Shown: positions 24,245-33,595, counted from the first letter of the stretch. The stretch is DNA of 64,000 nt from Proteobacteria bacterium UBA2363 (GCA_002344355.1 DDTN01000017.1:657-64656); one strand, 5' to 3'. Numbers and translations are program-made. The notes: a model not told the origin generated them from the letters alone.

Positions 24245-24724
24245 ATGATCCGCGATCCGTCGGCCCACGACGGCATCGTCGAACTGCGCGCCGATGCCGA
24301 GGTGCGCACGCTGCTCGCCGATGCCGGCCTGCCGGTGGCCGACCTCGACGGTCCGGATGCGCCGACCCTGTTCGGGATGCGCCGCGCCGGTGTGCTGGTC
24401 GCCGTGGTGGGGGTCGAGCGGCACGGCGCCGCGGGCCTGCTGCGCTCGCTGGCGGTGGCGCCGGACGCGCGCGGGCTGGGGTTTGCCGGCATCCTGGTCT
24501 ACGCCGCCGAGCACTGGGCCGCGGACCAGGGCATCGCCACGCTCTACCTGCTCACGCAGACCGCCGAGGCCTTCTTCGCCCGGCGTGGCTACCTGCGCCT
24601 TGCGCGCGAGCGGGCACCGCCGGCGATCGCCGCGACCACGCAGTTCGCCGGGCTGTGCCCGGGCACGGCCGCGTTCATGGCGAAGGCGCTGCCGGCGCCG
24701 CGCCGTCGGCCAGGGCGTCCTTGA
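24245..24724 (+). CDS. ArsN2-like N-acetyltransferase
   Basis: This 159-residue GNAT protein matches the ArsN2 group. It shows LPVADLDGPDAPTLFGMRR, LLRSLAVAPDARGLGFAG, IATLYLLTQTAEAFFARRGY and the APPAIAATTQFAGLCPGTAAFM C-terminus. ArsN2 homologues are usually found beside arsenic-resistance genes, but no ars genes are in this window, so the substrate is open. Its last 50 bp overlap the convergent amidohydrolase gene. Confidence 0.82.
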   Translation: MIRDPSAHDGIVELRADAEVRTLLADAGLPVADLDGPDAPTLFGMRRAGVLVAVVGVERHGAAGLLRSLAVAPDARGLGFAGILVYAAEHWAADQGIATLYLLTQTAEAFFARRGYLRLARERAPPAIAATTQFAGLCPGTAAFMAKALPAPRRRPGRP

Positions 24725-26057
24725 CCACCACGCCGTCCTTGACGATGACCAGGAAGTTGCGCACCGGGTCGGCGATCAGCGCCAGGTCCTCGAGGGGATC
24801 GCCATCGACCAGGATCAGGTCGGCCAGCGCGTCCGGCGCGATCACGCCCAGGGCGCCGCGGTAGGTCGAGCGCTCGCCCGACAGCGCCAGCAGCTCGCCG
24901 TTGCCACCGGTGGCGATGGCCAGCACCTGGGCCGGGCTGAACCAGCGCGACAGCTTGACCAGCTGGGCGTTGTGCCGGGGCACGCCGCCCGGGTTGAACA
25001 GGATGTCGGTGCCGAACGCCACCTTGATGCCCAGGCGCCGGGCCAGGGTGAAGGCGCGATCGGTGCCCTGCGCGACCATGAGCTGCTTGCGCCGCGCCTC
25101 GCCCTGCTTGGGATTGCTGTCCTCGTCGTCGAGGAAGGGTTGCAGGCTCCACCACACGCCGCGCTCGGCCATCAGGCGCGCGGTGTCCTCGTCGATCAGC
25201 TGGCCGTGCTCGACGCAGCGCACGCCGGCCTCGATCGCCTGGCGGACGGCGCGCGTGGTGTAGGCGTGCACGGTGACGTAGGTGCCCCAGTTCTCGGCGG
25301 CCTCGACCGCGGCGCGGATCTCGGCGACGGTGTACTGGGTGGCGTCCAGCGGGTCGTACAGCGAGCTGACGCCGCCGCCGGCCATCAGCTTGAGCTGGCT
25401 GGCGCCCAGCATCAGCTGCTCGCGGGCACGCACGCGCACCGCGTCGGCGCCGTCGGCGATCATCGCCGCGCCCATCCGCTCGGCATGGTTCAGGCCATCG
25501 GCGGTCGGCCGCGGCACCTCGTGGGGCAGGCGGAAATCGCCATGGCCGCCGGTCTGCGAGATCATCGCCCCGGACGGGAAGATCCGCGGGCCGGGCACCA
25601 GGCCCAGGTCGATCGCGCGCTTCAGGCCGAAGCTGGGGCCGCCGACGTCGCGAACGCTGGTGAAGCCCTGCATGAGGGTTTGCCGTGCGACGTCGGCGGC
25701 CATGAAGTTGAGCAGACCGGCATCGGCGGTCATCGCCGTCATCAGGTCCGGGGCGACCAGCAGGGCGTGCCAGTGGGCGTCGATCAGTCCGGGCATCAGG
25801 GTCCGGCCGCCACCGTCGACGCGCCGCACATCCAGCCCCGCATCGGGCGTGATCGGCGCCCGCGAGACCGCCTGGATGCGGTTGCCGACGATCAGCACGT
25901 TCGAGGGCGGGGTGAGACGGTCCGACCTGCCGTCGAACACCCGGACGTTCTCGAACAACAGGCCGCGCTGCTCCGGTGCCTGCGCGGACGTCCGGCCAGG
26001 CAGCAGAACGACGGCAATGGCGACGATCGCCGCCCGGACGAGTGATGGTGCGGACAT
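24675..26057 (-). CDS. Exported amidohydrolase (imidazolonepropionase-like)
   Basis: This 460-residue metal-dependent hydrolase has a signal peptide (about 1-26). The metal ligands are HxH at DAHWH, the carbamylated-lysine region SQLKLMAGGG, then VHAY, EHG and the final GTD. The order matches the prolidase/imidazolonepropionase-like branch. It is probably periplasmic and may hydrolyse dipeptides, lactones or amides. It shares a 50-bp antisense overlap with the ArsN2-like gene and is divergently transcribed from the outer-membrane protein gene at 26260. Confidence 0.9.
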   Translation of the reverse strand: MSAPSLVRAAIVAIAVVLLPGRTSAQAPEQRGLLFENVRVFDGRSDRLTPPSNVLIVGNRIQAVSRAPITPDAGLDVRRVDGGGRTLMPGLIDAHWHALLVAPDLMTAMTADAGLLNFMAADVARQTLMQGFTSVRDVGGPSFGLKRAIDLGLVPGPRIFPSGAMISQTGGHGDFRLPHEVPRPTADGLNHAERMGAAMIADGADAVRVRAREQLMLGASQLKLMAGGGVSSLYDPLDATQYTVAEIRAAVEAAENWGTYVTVHAYTTRAVRQAIEAGVRCVEHGQLIDEDTARLMAERGVWWSLQPFLDDEDSNPKQGEARRKQLMVAQGTDRAFTLARRLGIKVAFGTDILFNPGGVPRHNAQLVKLSRWFSPAQVLAIATGGNGELLALSGERSTYRGALGVIAPDALADLILVDGDPLEDLALIADPVRNFLVIVKDGVVVKDALADGAAPAAPSP

Positions 26058-26259
26058 GGTTCGGCTCCCCTGTGGACGGCAGGCGTCGCGGCCGGCGCCA
26101 ACCCCCGACGGCCGATCGCGACCAGCAGTCTAGAACGTGCTGCAAACGACAGATGTGAAGAGGGCGGGCATTGACCGGGCTCGCCGGTGGCGCGACAGTG
26201 GCGGCGTGTGCGGTCCGCGCGCGCAGGGCGTAGCGGTTCGTCGCCGGAGGGGTTCGGAC

Positions 26260-26985
26260 ATGGCGGGATTGGGCAGGTGGCTGCTTTCCGGCCTGGCGCT
26301 GGCATTGATGCCGGGGTCGTGGGCGCAGGGTGCCGACTGGTCGTTCGTACTGGCTCCCTACGCCTGGGGTGCCGGACTGGACGGGCAGGTCCGGCATGCG
26401 GGATTGCCGCCGGTGGCCAGCCGGCGCGGCGGCTCGGACGCCCTGTCCAGCCTGGACTGGGCGGCCATGGCCTCGCTCCAGGCGCGGCGCGACCGGCTGG
26501 TGGTGTTCGCCGATGTCCTGCACGTGCAGTTGAGCGAGTCGGGCACGGTGCCGCTGGCCGGGGTGCCGGCGCGGATGCGGGTGCGCGCGAGCACCGCGCT
26601 GCTGGCCGGCGGTTACCGGCTGGTCGAGGGCCCTGCCGGACATCTCGACCTGCTGGCGGGCATGCGCGCCTGGCAACTCTCCAGCAGGGTCGCCATCGGC
26701 GCTCCGATCGACCGCGGCGCCAGCGCCGGCGTCGACTGGCTCGATCCGCAGCTGGGCCTCAAGGCCCGGTGGTCGCCCGGCGGCCGCTGGTTCCTGTCCG
26801 GCTGGCTGCTGGTGGATCCGGACGGCGGCGAGGCCGACATCATGGCGGCGGTCGGCCGCGAGGTCGGCGAGCGCGCCGCGGTCCATCTCGGCTACCGCCA
26901 TGTCTCGATGAAGCGGCGCAGCCCCCGGCTGGCGGTCGATGCCGATGTCGCCGGGCCGGGGCTGGGACTGGAGTATCGTTTCTGA
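26260..26985 (+). CDS. Outer-membrane beta-barrel protein
   Basis: This 241-residue protein has a signal peptide (MAGLGRWLLSGLALALMPGSWAQG) and about ten amphipathic beta-strands, for instance WSFVLAPYAWGAGLDGQV, RLVVFADVLHVQLS, RASTALLAGGYRLV and AVHLGYRHVSMKRR. It ends in RF, a BAM-type C-terminus. Function unknown. Divergent from the amidohydrolase gene, so the 202-bp gap (26058-26259) should carry two promoters. ATG 26260 has CGGAGGGGTT upstream. Confidence 0.8.
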   Translation: MAGLGRWLLSGLALALMPGSWAQGADWSFVLAPYAWGAGLDGQVRHAGLPPVASRRGGSDALSSLDWAAMASLQARRDRLVVFADVLHVQLSESGTVPLAGVPARMRVRASTALLAGGYRLVEGPAGHLDLLAGMRAWQLSSRVAIGAPIDRGASAGVDWLDPQLGLKARWSPGGRWFLSGWLLVDPDGGEADIMAAVGREVGERAAVHLGYRHVSMKRRSPRLAVDADVAGPGLGLEYRF

Positions 26986-27054
26986 CCAGCCGCCGGGCTT
27001 TCCGCGCCGCACGCGATGGACGGGGCGGCGACGGTGCCTTGCCGGGAGGGCGGA

Positions 27055-28272
27055 ATGCGCGGTTTGCCTTTGCGGTGGCTGGTCCGGTCGCTGGTTCTTC
27101 TCGTGGCGCTCGCGCTGCTGCTGTGCCTTGCGGTGTTCGGGCGCTGGTTCCAGGTCGCCGGCGTGCGCGGCGGCTGGGATGCAAGCCTGCGCCTGCTCCG
27201 CCACGGCACCACTACCGTCGACGATTTCCGCCATTACCCGGGACGCCCCCTGCGCGGCGCCGGCGATGGCCGCCATGCCGGGCGCGTGGCCGGCACCGAC
27301 TGGCAGCCGCGGGTGGCGGTGCCGGGAGACGATGCCGGCCACCGCGATCTGGCCGGCTTCCTGGCCGACAGCGGCACGATTTCACTGGTGGTCCGGCACA
27401 ATGGCGCGCTCCGCTACCAGTACCTCGCGCCGGAGGCTTCGGCGTCGACGCCCTCGCAATGGTTCTCGGTCTCGAAGTCGGTGCTGTCGGTGCTGGTCGG
27501 CGCCGCGATCCATGACGGGATCCTGGCGGGCGTCGATGCGCGCGTGGTCGACCACGTGCCGGAGCTGGCCGGCCAGGGCCTGGATGCGCTGAACGTGCGC
27601 CACCTGCTGACCATGACCTCGGGCCTGGCCTACGTCGAAAGCGACAATCCCTTCGAACTGCACGTGCCCTTCAACTACACCTCGGACATCGAACGCATGA
27701 TCCTGCGCTTCCGGCCACGCCGGCCGCCGGGCGAGGCCTTCGAGTACAAGTCCGGCGACACCGCCCTGCTGGGCCTGGTGCTGTCCCGCGCCCTGGCGCC
27801 GCGCACCCTGACGGACTACGCGCAGACGCGCCTGTGGTCGGCGCTGCCGCTGTCCGACGCGGGTATGTGGTCGCTCGACCGCGACGGCGGCCTGGAAAAG
27901 GTCTGGTGCTGCCTGGCCGGCAGTGCCCGCGACCTCGCCCGGATCGGCGAGCTGTACCTCGACGGTGGCGTGGCGCAGGGGACGCGGATCGTCGCCGCGG
28001 ACTGGATCGCCGCGTCGGCGGGTGGCGCCGCGGTGGCGTCGCCGGTCTGGCCGGAGGCCTCGGTGGCGGCCGGGTTCCGCGGCTATGGCTTGGGCTGGTG
28101 GCTGCTGTCGGCTGAGCGCGGCGATTACCTGGCGCAGGGCAAGGACGGCCAGTTCCTGTACGTGGACCCGTCGCGGTCGGTGGTGGTGGCGCGGCTGGGG
28201 CGCGGCGCCGGCGGGCTGCGCGCCAGCCAGTGGGCCGCGCTGTTCCGGTCGTTGGCCGATGCGGCGCCCTGA
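27055..28272 (+). CDS. Serine hydrolase, class C beta-lactamase-related
   Basis: This 405-residue protein has one N-terminal transmembrane anchor (LPLRWLVRSLVLLVALALLLCLAVFG). A beta-lactamase/DD-peptidase-fold domain follows. The nucleophile motif is SVSK (FSVSKSVLSVLVG), YKSG supplies the second conserved element (normally YxN), and AQGKDGQF resembles the third (KTG-type). Family members include esterases and peptidases, so antibiotic resistance should not be assumed. The frame opens at 27016; ATG 27055 fits the GGAGGGCGG ribosome-binding site. Confidence 0.88.
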   Translation: MRGLPLRWLVRSLVLLVALALLLCLAVFGRWFQVAGVRGGWDASLRLLRHGTTTVDDFRHYPGRPLRGAGDGRHAGRVAGTDWQPRVAVPGDDAGHRDLAGFLADSGTISLVVRHNGALRYQYLAPEASASTPSQWFSVSKSVLSVLVGAAIHDGILAGVDARVVDHVPELAGQGLDALNVRHLLTMTSGLAYVESDNPFELHVPFNYTSDIERMILRFRPRRPPGEAFEYKSGDTALLGLVLSRALAPRTLTDYAQTRLWSALPLSDAGMWSLDRDGGLEKVWCCLAGSARDLARIGELYLDGGVAQGTRIVAADWIAASAGGAAVASPVWPEASVAAGFRGYGLGWWLLSAERGDYLAQGKDGQFLYVDPSRSVVVARLGRGAGGLRASQWAALFRSLADAAP

Positions 28273-28366
28273 TCCTGGCCTGGGCATCGTCCTGGATAGG
28301 ACCGGGGCAGGCCGGGCGCCGGGACGGCGTATCCTGCGCCCGCAGCGCTGTCGATCCGGCGCCCTC

Positions 28367-28392
28367 CCGTTCGACCAGGTAAGGTCGAACGG
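28367..28392 (+). terminator. Hairpin downstream of the serine hydrolase gene
   Basis: A perfect 10-bp inverted repeat (CCGTTCGACC/GGTCGAACGG) with the 6-base loop AGGTAA lies 95 bp after the stop codon. A second, C-rich hairpin (CCTCCCCC..GGGGAGG) follows at 28434-28454. Neither has a T-tract, so a terminator or processing-site role is inferred only. Confidence 0.4.
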
Positions 28393-28540
28393 CCCGCCTG
28401 GCAATGTGTTGTCGGTGCGACGGCATTGCACTTCCTCCCCCGCGTGCGGGGAGGGGAGGGCAAGTGGGCTGCCCGGACCGGCGTGCACCGCCGGGCCGGC
28501 AACCTGAGGTGGCACCCTTGGGCATCGAAGGGGAAGGCAG

Positions 28541-28897
28541 ATGATGGAGTACACGGGAAGCTGCCATTGCGGGCGCGTGCGGTTCGCGGTCGAGATCGCC
28601 GATCCCGGCGCGGCGGCGCTGGCCTGCAACTGCTCGATCTGCGGCAGGCGCGGATCGCTGCTCTGGTTCGTGCCACGCGATGCCCTGCGCCTTGCGATGC
28701 CGGACGAGCGGGCAGCGAGCTATGCCTTCGGCCGGGCCGCGATCCGGCACCGGTTCTGCCCGGACTGCGGCATCCACGCCTGGGGCGAGGGCAGCGACCC
28801 GCAGGGGCGCGCCATGGCGGCCATCAATGTCCGCTGCCTGGAAGGCGTGGACGTCGACAGCCTGCCCGTCGAGCACTTCGATGGCCGGGCGCTCTGA
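28541..28897 (+). CDS. GFA/CENP-V family protein (second copy)
   Basis: This 118-residue protein has the same zinc pattern as the gene at 22589: SCHCGRVRF, CNCSICGRRGSLLWFVP and RFCPDCGIHAWGEG. Sequence identity to that copy is low beyond the cysteines, so they are separate family members rather than a recent duplicate. ATG 28541 follows GGCAGATG. Its last 17 bp overlap the start assigned to the next gene. Confidence 0.88.
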   Translation: MMEYTGSCHCGRVRFAVEIADPGAAALACNCSICGRRGSLLWFVPRDALRLAMPDERAASYAFGRAAIRHRFCPDCGIHAWGEGSDPQGRAMAAINVRCLEGVDVDSLPVEHFDGRAL

Positions 28898-29450
28898 GGT
28901 GGACGTTCGGCTCGCCGTCGCGTCCCGAGGCCAGGACCCGCCGCCGGCGCCGACCCCGCCCGCGGCGGTACCGTTCGGCCGCGGTCTTGCCCTGCTTGCC
29001 CGGGCATGCCTGCTGGTCCTGCCGATCCTCGCCACCGCCACGGAGCCCGCGATGCACGATCCCGACGATTTCGCCCACCTGCGTTTCCTGGAAGGCCGCT
29101 GGGTCGGTACCGCGCCCGACGGGTCGACCTTCCATGAGACCTATGCGTTCGAAGGTCCGCACGCGCTGCGCAGCACCCGCCATGCCGACGCGCGCTTCGG
29201 GGAGCCCACCGACACCAGCGTGGTCCGGTTCGAGGACGGCATCGTGACCTCGACCTGGAACGTGTTCAGCTGGCGCGGCGTCGAGCTGGCGCCCGGCCGC
29301 GCCTGCTTCGAACCGGTGCAGGCGCCCTCCAGCTTCTGCTGGCATCGCGTCGACGACGATCACGTCGAGGTGGTCCAGCGCTGGGCCGATGGCGAGGGTG
29401 TCGCGCAGACCGCCACCGTGCACCTGCGCCGATGGTCGGTGCCGGACTGA
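28881..29450 (+). CDS. Exported DUF6265/DUF1579-like protein
   Basis: Beyond a hydrophobic stretch (about residues 33-55, LALLARACLLVLPILATATEPA) that resembles a signal peptide, the mature part begins MHDPDDFAHLRFLEGRWVGTAPDGSTF. The FLEGRWVG...F..ETY opening matches small lipocalin-like or DUF1579/DUF6265-type domains. The 189-residue length assumes ATG 28881. An internal ATG at 29052 would give a cytoplasmic protein without the signal, so location is uncertain. Tentative family assignment. Confidence 0.62.
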   Translation: MAGRSEVDVRLAVASRGQDPPPAPTPPAAVPFGRGLALLARACLLVLPILATATEPAMHDPDDFAHLRFLEGRWVGTAPDGSTFHETYAFEGPHALRSTRHADARFGEPTDTSVVRFEDGIVTSTWNVFSWRGVELAPGRACFEPVQAPSSFCWHRVDDDHVEVVQRWADGEGVAQTATVHLRRWSVPD

Positions 29451-29536
29451 GCGCGCTCTCGGACCTCCGCAACCGTCTGGCCGCGGCGCACCCCGTGCCG
29501 CAGCCCGGATCGATCGACCCCCACAGGAGTACCGCC

Positions 29537-29986
29537 ATGCCCCATGCCATCCGCGTCCACCGCATCCTTCGCGCGCCGCCCGAGCGGGTCTACAGGGCGT
29601 TCCTGGACGCCGCCGCGCTCGCCAAGTGGAACGCGCCGAACGGCTTCACCGCCACCGTGCATACGCTGGACGCCCGTGTCGGCGGCGGTTACCGGATGTC
29701 GTTCACCAACTTCTCGACCGGCAGCGCGCACCACTTCGGCGGCACCTACCTGGAGCTGGTCCCTGGCGAGCGCATCGTCTGCGACGACCGCTTCGAGGAT
29801 CCCGGCCTGCCCGGCACCATGCGCCTGACCATCGAACTGCGCGCGGTATCGATCGGCACCGACCTGGGCATCCTGCAGGAGGGCCTGCCCGACGCCATCC
29901 CGGCCGAGGCCTGCCAGCAGGGCTGGCAGGAGTCGCTGGCCCTGCTGGCGCTGCTGGTGGAGCCGGAGATCCCGGACGGTCCCTGA
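29537..29986 (+). CDS. SRPBCC/AHSA1 family protein
   Basis: This 149-residue single SRPBCC (START-like) domain shows IRVHRILRAPPERVYRAFLDAAALAKWNAPNGF at the N-terminus, FSTGSAHHFGGTYLELVPGERIVCDDRFED in the middle and a C-terminal long helix (EACQQGWQESLALLALLVEPEI). It should bind a hydrophobic ligand in a beta-cradle. ATG 29537 has a CAGGAG site; the frame opens at 29432. Confidence 0.87.
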   Translation: MPHAIRVHRILRAPPERVYRAFLDAAALAKWNAPNGFTATVHTLDARVGGGYRMSFTNFSTGSAHHFGGTYLELVPGERIVCDDRFEDPGLPGTMRLTIELRAVSIGTDLGILQEGLPDAIPAEACQQGWQESLALLALLVEPEIPDGP

Positions 29987-30092
29987 GGGCGGCAGCGCGA
30001 AAAGTCCTGCGTCGGGGGGCGCCCAGCGCGACCCCGGTCGGCGGCCGCCTCGGCGACAATGGCGCCTCCCCCGATCCATTCCCGGAGCCGCC

Positions 30093-30893
30093 ATGGAGCT
30101 CGTCCAGTACCAGGTCGACGCCTTCGCCGACCGCCTATTCGCCGGGAACCCGGCCGCCGTGGTGCCGCTGGAGGCCTGGTTGCCCGATGGGTTGATGCAG
30201 GCGATCGCGGCGGAGAACAACCTGTCGGAGACCGCCTTCCTGGTGCCGGACGGCGGCGGCTGGGGCCTGCGCTGGTTCACGCCGCTGGCCGAGGTCGACC
30301 TGTGCGGGCACGCCACCCTGGCCAGCGCCCACGTCCTGTACCGGCACCGCGGCGTCGACCTGCCGGAACTCGCCTTCGCCACCCGCAGCGGCACCCTGCG
30401 GGTGCGCCGCGATGGCGACGGCTACCTCATGGACTTCCCGGCGCGCCGGCCGCGACCGGTGGCCGTGCCGCCCGGCCTGGCGGCGGCAGTGGGCGCGACG
30501 CCGAACGAGGTGCTGATGGACGGCGACCTGCTGGCGGTGTTCGAGGATGAGGCCACGGTGCGGGCCCTGGCGCCCGACACGGCCGCCCTGCTGGCCCTGC
30601 CGGGGCGTGGCCTGGTGGTCACCGCACCGGGCCAGCGCCACGACTTCGTCAGCCGCTTCTTCGTGCCGCGCGTCGGCGTGCCGGAGGACCCGGTCACCGG
30701 TTCCGCGCACTGCCTGCTTGCGCCGTACTGGGCGGCGCGGCTGGGCCGCGACGCACTGCGCGCCTTCCAGTGCTCGCGGCGCGGCGGCGAGGTCGGCTGC
30801 ACCGTGCGCGGCGACCGGGTGCTGCTGTCGGGCACGGCGCGCACCTTCATGACCGCCACCTTGCACCTGGACCCGCCGGACCGCACCGGCTGA
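30093..30893 (+). CDS. PhzF family isomerase
   Basis: This 266-residue protein belongs to the PhzF/DapF-like fold. Diagnostic segments are YQVDAFADRLFAGNPAAVV, NNLSETAFLV (catalytic Glu), LCGHATLASAHVL and VPEDPVTGSAHCLLAPYW. In the family it catalyses isomerisation, as in phenazine biosynthesis, but most homologues are uncharacterised and no phenazine genes are near. It ends the long + strand run; a convergent gene follows. Confidence 0.92.
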   Translation: MELVQYQVDAFADRLFAGNPAAVVPLEAWLPDGLMQAIAAENNLSETAFLVPDGGGWGLRWFTPLAEVDLCGHATLASAHVLYRHRGVDLPELAFATRSGTLRVRRDGDGYLMDFPARRPRPVAVPPGLAAAVGATPNEVLMDGDLLAVFEDEATVRALAPDTAALLALPGRGLVVTAPGQRHDFVSRFFVPRVGVPEDPVTGSAHCLLAPYWAARLGRDALRAFQCSRRGGEVGCTVRGDRVLLSGTARTFMTATLHLDPPDRTG

Positions 30894-31015
30894 CCCCATC
30901 GGGGCCGGTCGCTGCGGCCCGCGCCCGGCCCGTGCCCGGCGCGACCTGGCAACGGACCGGACGTCAACGGCGGTGCGGCCCGCTGCGCATGCGCCGCGGC
31001 GCCGCGGGCCGTCGG

Positions 31016-33595
31016 CTAGTCCGGGCAGGCCTGTCGGGCCGGCACCCGCGCCGGCAGGGCGACCGGCAGGTCCAGCGCCAGACGCGACGCGCCGTCGTCC
31101 AGTTCCACCCGGGTGGTCGCCGGCCCGACCGCCGTGGCGGCCAGGTGCAGGGTCGCGCCGGGCGCGACCTGCAGCCAAGCGCTGGCCTGGCCGCCGCCGT
31201 CCGCGGCCAGGCCCGCGAGCCGGACATGCATCGCGGTGTCGACGGCGATCGACTCCACCGCGAAGGCCCCGGCATCGAGCACCGTCCCGATGCGCCGGTC
31301 GGCGGCCGTCACGCCGGCCTCGAACAGGTGGCCGGCGCCCAGGTCCACGGCCAGCGCGCAGCCGGGCGCCTGCGCGCCGTCGCCGCCCTGGAAGCCGTCG
31401 CGCAGCAGGACCAGGAGGTCGTCGTCGCTGGCAAGCACCACCGGCAGGCCCGGACCCGCCGCGCTGGCGGTCCAGGCGAGCCGGGCGCCCGGGGCGTCGA
31501 AGCGCACCGGCGCGGTCAGCAGCCAGGTCAGGCTGCGGCCGGCCGGCAGGCTGATGTTGCCGTCGGCCAGGTTGCCGGTGCCGGCGCCCGCGCAGGTGGC
31601 GCCGTTGCCTGCGCCCGTGCAGGTCCAGGTGGTGGCGGCCAGGTCGACCTGGGCCGGCGGCAGCAGGCCGCCCAGGCCCAGGCCGGTGGCGTCGCTGGCG
31701 CCGGTGTTGGTGAGCGTCACGGTCCAGTCGGCCAGCGCGCCGTAGCGCAGGTGGTCGCGGCCGTTGTCCAGGGTGAGCTGCAGGGCGGCCGGCGCGAGGC
31801 AGCTGACCTGCACGTCGTCGACATCGGTGCCGTTCAGCACGCCGGTGCCGTTGGCGACGGTGCAGTCCTGGGACGGCGCGCCCGGGGTCGCGGCGACGGT
31901 GACCGCGTAGGGCGACAGGTCGTTCAGCGGCTGCTGGAACTGGAACGGGCCGTTGCCGGCGATGGCGAGATCGTTGCCGCCATTGAGGCGCAATACCAGG
32001 CCGCTGCCGGACAGGCCGACGACCTGGCCGCCGACATGGAACGTGTTGGCCGCGAAGCTGGCGGTCACGGTGCACGGTGCGGAAATCGGCGCGGTGGTGA
32101 ACTGGTCGCCGGCCAGGGTGCCGCCGCAGCCGCCGACCTGGTCGATGCGGTAGCCGGGGTCGGGCGTGGCCGTGAACACCAGCACGGTGCCGGGCGGCAC
32201 CAGCTGTGCGCTGCCGGGCGTGAGACTGCCGTTGTCGCCGACGACGACCTCGACCAGGATCGGTTCCGGCCCGAACGTGGCGCTGCAGGCGCGCGCCTGG
32301 TCCAGGGTCACCAGGGTGCTTGCGGCGCTGCCGCTGCAGTCGCCGCCCCAGCCCTCGAACTGCTGGCCGGCATCGGCGACCGCGGTCAGCGTCACCACCG
32401 GTGCCGGCGTCGCCTCGCCGTCGTAGTCGGCACTGCAGGTGCCGGTGCAGGCGGCGATGGCGCCGGCCACCGGCGGCGGCGTCGCCGCCGCGCTCACCGC
32501 GCCGCCGCCGGTCACCGTGGCGGTCAGCCGGTTCAGGCGGTACTCGACGGCGCCGATGTCGCAGGCTGCGCCCTGTGGCCGGGTGTTGCCGCGCTGGTCC
32601 GTCGCGGTCGGGCAGGGCGCCGGCTGCGCCTCGCGCAGGGGCGAGCCGGGCTGCGGCAGGTGGCTGGAGGTGCCGCCGCCGTTGTCGGCGAGCGCAGCCA
32701 GCAGGGGATCGCTGCCATCGGGCAGGTCGCTGGCCAGCCAGCCGGTGGCGTCGCCGCGCTGGCGGACAAGATTGTGACCCAGCGACACCAGTCCGGCCTG
32801 GGCGCCATGCAGGTCGGCATTGACCGGCGTGCCGCCGCCGGCAGCGCCATCGGCGATCACCGTTGCGTGCAGGCTCAGGCCGGAGGAAGCGCTGCCCTTG
32901 TAGAGGTTGCCGCCGCCCAGGTTGGCCTGGTTGCCGACCACGGTGCTGGTGACCAGGGTCGCCGTGCCGCGGTTGAAGCTGATGCCGCCGCCGTTGCACG
33001 GAAGCGCGACGTTGCCGCTGACCGTGCTGTCCTCCAGGCGCAGGCTGCTGTCGGGGCCCTCGCTGCGGATCGCGCCGCCACCCGCGCAGGTGGCGTCGAG
33101 GACCTGGTTGCCGGCAAACAGGCTGCGCCGTGCCAGTACGGTGCCGCGGTTGTAGAGCGCACCGCCGGCGTCGCCCGCCGAGTTGCCGGTCAGGGCCGCG
33201 TCCTCGATCAGCAGGGTGCCCTCGTTGAGGATGGCGCCGCCGCGCTGGCCGGCACCGGCGTTGCCGTTGGAGAGGCGCAGGTTGCGGATGGTCGCGCTGG
33301 CGCCGGCGGGAATGGCGAACAGGCGCGCGCCCGAGCCGACCACGCCGGGCTGCTGCGCACCGGGCCCTTCGATCTGGGTACCGTCGGGCACCTGGATTGG
33401 CCCCTGGACCAGGACGAACGCCTGGCCCTGCACCGCCGCCGCGAAGGTCACCACGCCGCCAGCGGCGACCTGGCTGCGCAGGCTGCCGGGACTGCCGTCG
33501 TCGGCGGCGGTGGTCACCACACCCGCATGCGCCGCAGTGGCGGCGATCAGCGCCAGCAGCGGGACGAGGCGTCGAACGAGGAGGGCAGGGGCCAT
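31016..33595 (-). CDS. Secreted beta-helix/InlB-repeat protein (choice-of-anchor Q type)
   Basis: This 859-residue protein has a signal peptide (1-24). A right-handed beta-helix-like region with N-G-G ladders spans about 100-290. The Q-type C-cap follows at 292-352 (DNGGGTSSHLPQPGSPL through GAVEY). Two divergent InlB-like repeats span about 355-515. A VGGQVVGLSGSGLVLRLNGG repeat unit spans 515-610, and a DUF11-like domain (WTVTLTNTGASDATGLGLGG) 610-715. The C-terminal domain holds LLRDGFQGGDG (about 735). It should be extracellular or outer-membrane associated. It is the last gene of the minus-strand collar-protein cluster, 28 bp after the GNAT gene. Confidence 0.85.
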   Translation of the reverse strand: MAPALLVRRLVPLLALIAATAAHAGVVTTAADDGSPGSLRSQVAAGGVVTFAAAVQGQAFVLVQGPIQVPDGTQIEGPGAQQPGVVGSGARLFAIPAGASATIRNLRLSNGNAGAGQRGGAILNEGTLLIEDAALTGNSAGDAGGALYNRGTVLARRSLFAGNQVLDATCAGGGAIRSEGPDSSLRLEDSTVSGNVALPCNGGGISFNRGTATLVTSTVVGNQANLGGGNLYKGSASSGLSLHATVIADGAAGGGTPVNADLHGAQAGLVSLGHNLVRQRGDATGWLASDLPDGSDPLLAALADNGGGTSSHLPQPGSPLREAQPAPCPTATDQRGNTRPQGAACDIGAVEYRLNRLTATVTGGGAVSAAATPPPVAGAIAACTGTCSADYDGEATPAPVVTLTAVADAGQQFEGWGGDCSGSAASTLVTLDQARACSATFGPEPILVEVVVGDNGSLTPGSAQLVPPGTVLVFTATPDPGYRIDQVGGCGGTLAGDQFTTAPISAPCTVTASFAANTFHVGGQVVGLSGSGLVLRLNGGNDLAIAGNGPFQFQQPLNDLSPYAVTVAATPGAPSQDCTVANGTGVLNGTDVDDVQVSCLAPAALQLTLDNGRDHLRYGALADWTVTLTNTGASDATGLGLGGLLPPAQVDLAATTWTCTGAGNGATCAGAGTGNLADGNISLPAGRSLTWLLTAPVRFDAPGARLAWTASAAGPGLPVVLASDDDLLVLLRDGFQGGDGAQAPGCALAVDLGAGHLFEAGVTAADRRIGTVLDAGAFAVESIAVDTAMHVRLAGLAADGGGQASAWLQVAPGATLHLAATAVGPATTRVELDDGASRLALDLPVALPARVPARQACPD

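Noticed and set aside
27055..28272. Functional beta-lactamase
   Set aside because: The SxxK is present, but the YxN and KTG motifs deviate and the protein is membrane-anchored, so it is more likely an esterase or peptidase relative.
30135..32999. 954-residue open frame opposite PhzF and in another frame of the beta-helix gene
   Set aside because: Repetitive Arg/Gly-rich translation with no ribosome-binding site; the same DNA encodes recognised proteins in other frames.
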